The translations under genes were made by a program, and so were the position numbers. From Welwitschia mirabilis (Eukaryota > Gnetophyta > Gnetopsida > Welwitschiales), in the NCBI GenBank assembly GCA_051453625.1, contig JBOZIK010000001.1, positions 134,431,326 to 134,495,325 on the forward strand: a stretch of DNA of 64,000 nucleotides, read 5' to 3'. Position 1 is the first letter of the stretch. Every line of letters starts with the position of its first letter. Of the stretch, positions 58,380-64,000 are shown piece by piece. The notes under the pieces were generated by a model. The model saw only the letters and a list, made by a program, of their open reading frames with translations, was not told the origin of the DNA and made no database searches.

Positions 58380-59500
58380 TATGGCTAAAATCATTGGTCA
58401 TTAGGTCTTTGATTAAATATACAAGCTTCTTCATAAATCATTTCTCTACATGTTGATAAGGTGGGACAATTTTTGGTATGATGGAAATTGTGTTCACATA
58501 TTCCATAATGAAAGTAAGGTGTTGGAGGTTGGGGTTGTTGATTTAACTTTGTTACATTAGCTAAGGCCTTGGTATAGGTTTTCAACATGCTTATAAGATC
58601 TTAAATTAGGTTTCTAGGGCTAGGTTATTCTTCATGTTGTACTTTCTTAATGTCTCTCAAAATTTGTCCTACAATTATACTTTTCTTAAGAATTAGTTTT
58701 AGGCTATGTTTGACTAGGCTATGTTTGACTAGTTTATACTAATCCTTCTTAAGAGTAAATTTACACCACATGCAAAATATACTAGTTTCTTGGTTTGTCT
58801 ATTCAATAGACTATAAAAGTGGTTAATAATTTCTTTCCTACAAAGTTCATCTACAAGATTGGATGAGGTAGCAATTAAAAATCTTTTATAGGTTCTAGCA
58901 TAATTCTCATGAGATTGTTGTGAAAATTGGTAACTTCTATTTTTCTTTTCCTCATGGTCACTTTACTCATAAATCTTTTTATGAAGATATCTTAAAATTG
59001 GCTTAAAGTCTTAAGGATTTTGTGGGGGATAGTTTTTAATCAATTTTGATCCTTTCCTTTAAGGGTGAAAGGGAAAATGGTCATGTATGTCCTATTAGTT
59101 ACCTTATTTTTATCACTTTCTAAGGTAAAAATGAGTTATTATAAGAACAAGTTGTTTTATTTAAACTAACTATTAAAAAGAGTCTTCTTCATCCTCTTTT
59201 AAGAAGGTAGAATAGGCTTAAAGGTTTTTAAGTTTCATATGATCTTTGATGAATAGGTCAAAGGGGTTTTGGATTCTTTTTCTTTAAGCTATCATGTCTA
59301 CAAGAGTTAATGTAGTCAAAGTAGAAGTAGAGGATAGTATGATTGAGGATTTAAAAGGTAAAAGGGTTTAAGAAATAGGTTGTTTAGAGAAATTTGAAGA
59401 GAAAGATAGTTTATGAATAAATTACTTTTAGAAATAGGCAAATTATTTACAAAAATATAGAAAGTAGAATAATATTCTTCTTTTAATCTAAATTGAAATG
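58380..59500 (-). pseudogene. Athila-like gag remnant
   Basis: The 65-codon minus-strand frame 58391-58588 has CEHNFHHTKNCPT, a Cys/His cluster, then YEEACIFNQRPNDQ, a sequence type found after the capsid in Athila/Ogre gag. Upstream (58600-59300) the capsid part is broken into short frames. Start codon not found. Confidence 0.6.
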
Positions 59501-59980
59501 AAACTTTCTCACCTCAAGTTCTTGAATTTAAATTTACTAATCCTTCTTTAATTGCTTTCCTAACAAATTGCTTCTCCCATTGGTGCTATTTATGTGTTAT
59601 CATTCCCTTGCATTTTCACAAGAATATTTAATAACTTCGTTAGATTCAAGTGGAAAACTCCCTTCTAGTTCACATAAAGTAAAAAAAGGAGGTTGTACTA
59701 ATAGTCAATGTGGCAATCACTTAGATTTCACAAAGTAAAAATGTAAACTAAGTTTGTTAAAATTACTAATAATCTTTAACTTTTAATAAAAAAGTAAAAA
59801 TAACATAAATTTGTAAAGTAAGCTAAACTTAGAAATTAAAAGTATAAACTCACATAACAAAAATTAAAACTATATGTACACACTACATACATAAATAACT
59901 TAACATTAAATTAGTTTCTTATGCAATGAAAAGCAACATTCTAAATTTTCTTGAACTCCTCCTTTACAAGAATGTCAATT

Positions 59981-61254
59981 TATTGCAATAAGAAATATAT
60001 TGTTTTTTTTCTTCAACTAATAATCTTCAACAATAACCTACAATGTTAGTATTTAATACATACAAAACACATTAGTATAGGGATTCATCCCAAACGTCAT
60101 ACTCTAGAGATAAATTTAGAAGTACATATGGAAGATTCATTTAGAAAGAAATTGAGATGTTATTCTATTCCATTTGCAAAATGGTAAATGAGATAAAAAT
60201 ACAATAATGAATGTAATGCAATGAATAAACATAAAGATGAGATGCAACATAAATGCACTTACTAATCAAGTTTACCAACTTTTTATTACCCAAGTTGTCC
60301 CTCATATACTATATTAAAAATCACAATTAAACTTGATTTTAACATAACATGTAAAAAACATAAGAGAAAGATTTGGAAAAAACAAAATGATCTTTATTAA
60401 TCAAATTATTCTCACATACATGTACAAAAAAAAAAAATCCTTAATAAAGGATACATGAACCTACAACACAAAATGTCTTTCTCTATAGCTATGATGATTT
60501 CCTTATCCAAAATATTCCAATGTCATAAGTAATTTTGGTGCACAAAAGATAAGTAAATGGGAAAACCTAAGATGGGTATTTATAGGTTTGGATTAACTAT
60601 TAAGGTTACCAAGGAGTAGAACCAAATCAAGAGTAAATATATTACCAATTTTCTAATGTATTCTTCATGGAATATCGTTTTCCACATATCTTCTTAATGT
60701 AACATATTCTTGATGTAATGTCTTCTTGATGTTCTATCTTCTTGGAATAATGTCTACTTGATGTAATATATTAGTGATGTGATGTCTTATTGATGTAACA
60801 TATTCTTTCACATGTCTTCTTAGTGTGACATCTTCTTAATTATGTGGAATGTCTTTTTGATGTAATATTTTCTGAAGTATTTGAAATGTCTTCTTGGTGA
60901 GGTATAATTTGTCATGATGAGTATAACACTTTATCTTTGGATCATGATGCCTTTACTAATTGATGCTATCATCATATCTCTTTAATGTTATCATCACATC
61001 ACTGCCACATGTCACTACCACATGTTACTATCATAAGTCATTGTCTTGTGTCACTACCACATGTCATTGCCACATGTCATTACCACGTGTCTTCCTCAAA
61101 TGCTCCATAATTACTTTGTTTTCATCAAAATGATTGTTGATTCATATATTTTGTCTTTGACATCAATAATGATTAGTTTAGCATTAAACCTATAAAAAGA
61201 ACCTAAAATGCACCCTAAACATTATGTTAAATATGGCCAATTTGGCTTGTAACA
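59981..61254 (-). repeat. 5' LTR of Athila-like element
   Basis: Matches 50901-52077 in order, including the 'atgtcttcttgatgtaat' repeat zone and the 'acatgtca' array (61003-61092). On the minus strand it starts TGTTACAAG at 61254. The primer-binding site to its left is not recognisable. Confidence 0.85.
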
Positions 61255-61379
61255 CTTGTATATAATGTGAATGTCATGTTAAGTATTTCTTGATTAATAT
61301 CTAAGTGAAAGATATCATGAACTAAAATTAATTAATCTAAAATATTTCTTTCCTTAACAATGTCTTCTTATGAATCCAA

Positions 61380-62150
61380 GACTAAAAATAAAATAATAAT
61401 TTTTGATTTTTAATAAGAAAGTTTTACATTATTTTATAATCCTATTTCATAAACTCATTAATCTAAAATTTGACATATTATTAGCATCTATTTTCTTTTG
61501 AATTTAAGTTATCTAAATAAAATATTTATTTTTAATTTTATAACTCAAAATAGAAAGCTAAACTATCTCTTGATAATCTATGAATAATACTAAAAAAAAT
61601 TACTAAGAAAATACTTTATTTCTAGAATATATTAGGTTTTATCTTAAATAAAGCTTTTTTTCTTTTCTAATAAATGACAAGTTAAAATATTGTAAATGTT
61701 TATTTATTAAAGAAACTATTATTAATGCTAGTAATTTTTTGGATTAGCTTTAAGTACTTTTAAAATTACATAGCAACATTTCTTATATTCATAAACCTGT
61801 TGATCTTTTCCTTCTTTTATGGAAAGAATTAAACTAGTTTTTCCTCCTCTCTTTTTAGCATTCTTATAATTTCTATCTAAAGAAAAAAATCTATAATTTC
61901 CATTACCTTCCTTGATCCAATAACTTTTTCCTTTTTGAGAGTTGAGTATTTCTTCATTTAGATGTTAGAGGTTAAATGTTAAAGATATCTAGTATAAGAA
62001 ATTTAAAGACTAATTGCTTAAAGATCTTAATGATTAATAATATAACATCTGAGACAAGAAGTCTTAGTTTTTTAAAGGGAATTATTTTAGATGAATAGTT
62101 CTATAAAAATCATTAACAACTAATAATGTTTTTTGTTTCCAATTCTTCAT
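61380..62150 (-). pseudogene. LINE fragment: linker and RT start
   Basis: The minus strand reads YWIKEGNGNYRFF near 61890, the linker motif that precedes RT in plant LINEs, then NFRLMSL near 61450-61470, a decayed FRPISLCN. The remainder of the RT would lie to the left, where the Athila-like LTR starts at 61254. Confidence 0.7.
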
Positions 62151-62430
62151 ATTAAATAGTCTTAAATGAGTTTAAAATTTACATATTTATTCAAATCAAG
62201 GACCAAGACATTTAAGCCATCCTATAATAATTGTTAACAAATATGAAGAAAGAAACATATTTCCAAGTTTAGAGTAGGATAATAAATTAGACATTAGTAA
62301 AAAGGAAGCTTCAATAATTCTTATCATAGTTTCATGTAAATTTTAAATACTTTATTACCTAACAATAAATAACATTAATTTATTGATCAAAATAAAGAAA
62401 AATAACTCTTTATAATAAAAATTCTTTATG

Positions 62431-62431
62431 G

Positions 62432-62490
<59 letters not shown>
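62431..62490. repeat. (TA)n(CA)n / (ATACAT)n microsatellite
   Basis: About 20 bases of TA, then acacac, then four or five ATACAT units. Confidence 0.95.
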
Positions 62491-62492
<2 letters not shown>

Positions 62493-63319
62493 TAAATGCA
62501 CATTAAAATCTAAGAAATTAATATAAAGAACCTTCTAGAAAATATATCACATAATGATCCATTATATCCCAATGGCATCCTAGTAATTGTTGGCAATGAA
62601 ATATAAACTATTTACCATTTTATTTTTTATTAGGAGTTATATTGGTAGTTAACTTAGTTTAGTCGTGCCTTGAATTTTTTCCATCTCTTGTTCTTTAGTT
62701 ATCCTACCTCTATTGTAGTTGCAATTATAACAAACAAATCTTTTTAAATTATTATGATACACACTTTCACTATGAACTATTACTATAAATCTATAACTCA
62801 TGCATTTCAAATAAAGAAATGAGTGATTTATATAAAATGTTTTACAAAAAATCATAATTTGGGATTAATGTGATCAGCATCTTATAACTATAACTCTATG
62901 TTTCCATAATTCTTTAATTTTGTATTTCTTAATAACTCTCTGAATGGTTACAATGCTTTATACAAACCTATAAGATGATTCAGTAGGTCAATTAATAACT
63001 CCATTTTAACAAGTTATAAATTTCACATGTAGTCTTTGATTGTTTATATTATTGATTGATTAGTCATTTCATATCATATGTTTCCTATTCATATAACATT
63101 TTTTTAATTGTTTATTCACCGTAAGCTCTTTTTTTAGGCCATATCTCAACTACTTCTTACATAGTCTTTATTTACAAACACACCAAAACATGTAGCTCCC
63201 AACTCCCTTCAACATAAATCATAGAAAACATTTTGATATTACCCAATTATACATCCTTTAAAGGTGGAGTAAATTTTAATGGCTTACATATTTAGTCATT
63301 GCTTGCCTTAATGTAGAAT
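62491..63319. other. AT-rich stretch, nothing recognised
   Basis: A 68-codon minus-strand frame (62649-62855) has no recognisable similarity. No other signal. Confidence 0.5.
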
Positions 63320-63755
63320 CCTAAAACTAGATTTCTAAGTTTGTGTATTACATTTTCATCACATATGTTGGAAATGGGTTTTAGCTAGACATGAACTTTG
63401 TAATGATAACTGACTATCATAGTCTACTTAAAGATCTTTAAGAGAAAAAGTTTTTCAAACTTATTTAATTAAGGAAAATTATGATAANNNNNNNNNNNNN
63501 NNNNNNNNNNNNNNNNNNNNNNNNNNNNNNNNNNNNNNNNNNNNNNNNNNNNNNNNNNNNNNNNNNNNNNNNNNNNNNNNNNNNNNNAAAACAAGATTTC
63601 TAAGTTTGTGTGTTACATTTTCATCACATATGTTGGAAATTGGTTTTAGTTAGACATGAACTTTATACTGATAAGTGACCATTATAGTCTACTTAAAGAT
63701 CTTTAAGAGAAAAATTTCTTCAAACTTATTAAATTAAGAACAAGTATGATAATAT
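63320..63755. repeat. 168-bp direct repeat around a 100-N gap
   Basis: 63320-63487 and 63588-63755 are near-identical, from 'ctagatttctaagtttgtg' type start to 'tatgataa' end. The gap is 63488-63587. Differences are scattered, so these are two real units rather than one contig end read twice, and more units may be hidden in the gap. Confidence 0.85.
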
Positions 63756-63767
63756 CATAGTAATTTT

Positions 63768-63900
63768 ATCTTCTCACAAAATCATGATCTATTTTCTTTA
63801 TAATGAATTTGTTTATTGGATGGTATCTTTATCTTCTTGCAAAATCTTGATCTCTTTTTTTTAATGAATTTTTTTATTGAATAGTATCTTTAGCCTCTTA
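63768..63900. repeat. Tandem repeat, two units of about 65 bp
   Basis: Units share 'ttatcttct-aaaatc-tgatct' starts and 'tttattg-at-gtatcttta' ends. Imperfect, old duplication. Confidence 0.75.
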
Positions 63901-64000
63901 TACTAATTGCCACATTCATTAATATGAATTTTTTATAAGTTGTATTATTAAAATATTTTATGATGGAAGGATATATGAATTAGAAAAAATAGCAAAGTAA

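Larger units (their letters stand above)
50901..61254 (-). mobile_element. Athila/Tat-like gypsy element, full length
   Basis: Two LTRs of one family (50901-52512 and 59981-61254) enclose gag, protease, RT and integrase on the minus strand in gypsy order. Total about 10.35 kb. Flanking pentamers are cttct (50896-50900) and cttgt (61255-61259), a plausible decayed TSD. The FMDDFS form of the RT active site and the protease type point to the Athila/Tat clade. The 2 kb between integrase and 3' LTR (52513-54600) has no readable envelope-like protein. All reading frames are broken. Confidence 0.85.

Overview
The window looks like intergenic DNA from a large, repeat-rich plant nuclear genome. It is very AT-rich, and I found no intact host gene, rRNA, functional tRNA or CRISPR array. 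Almost everything recognisable is a decayed plant retroelement: LINEs with a DUF4283-like ORF1, endonuclease (EN), reverse transcriptase (RT) and zf-RVT; Ty1/copia; and several Ty3/gypsy types including an Athila/Tat-like one. Primer-binding sites resemble the plant initiator-Met tRNA form. Low GC, great TE age and absence of genes would suit a gymnosperm or another giant plant genome, but I cannot name the species.

Layout. 1-3.1 kb: gypsy LTR remnants and a 94-bp tandem duplication. 3.9-4.9 kb: a 5'-truncated LINE 3' end (minus) with a 15-bp target-site duplication (TSD), set in unidentified GC-richer DNA to 5.34 kb. 5.6 kb: a tRNA-like SINE head. 6.0-9.8 kb: an old minus-strand LINE. 9.8-18.1 kb: LTR-like DNA and two plus-strand gypsy elements in tandem sharing one LTR. 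18.1-21.4 kb: nothing recognised. 21.4-28.8 kb: an old plus-strand LINE split by a younger LINE (22803-27896) with a 12-bp TSD and poly(A). 28.8-29.8 kb: a gypsy LTR fragment. 32.5-41.8 kb: a copia element bounded by 200-bp LTRs and a 5-bp TSD, with a second copia of the same family and two assembly gaps inside. 42.8-44.2 kb: a third copia start. 45.3-47.1 kb: a minus-strand gypsy LTR with a perfect PBS. 47.1-50.9 kb: an old plus-strand LINE. 50.9-61.25 kb: a complete Athila/Tat-like gypsy (minus). 61.4-64 kb: a LINE fragment, microsatellite and tandem repeats around a gap.

No element looks autonomous: every coding region has stops and frameshifts, many explicable as C-to-T or G-to-A change. 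The informative content is the insertion history, readable from TSDs, tails, LTR pairs and nesting. Seven runs of N interrupt the window, and several have repeated sequence at their edges, so assembly artefacts must be considered there. I did not find a convincing new biological system. The most unusual signals are the long CT-rich copia leaders, the LTR-terminal hairpin found in both orientations, and the split copia with a foreign copia inside.
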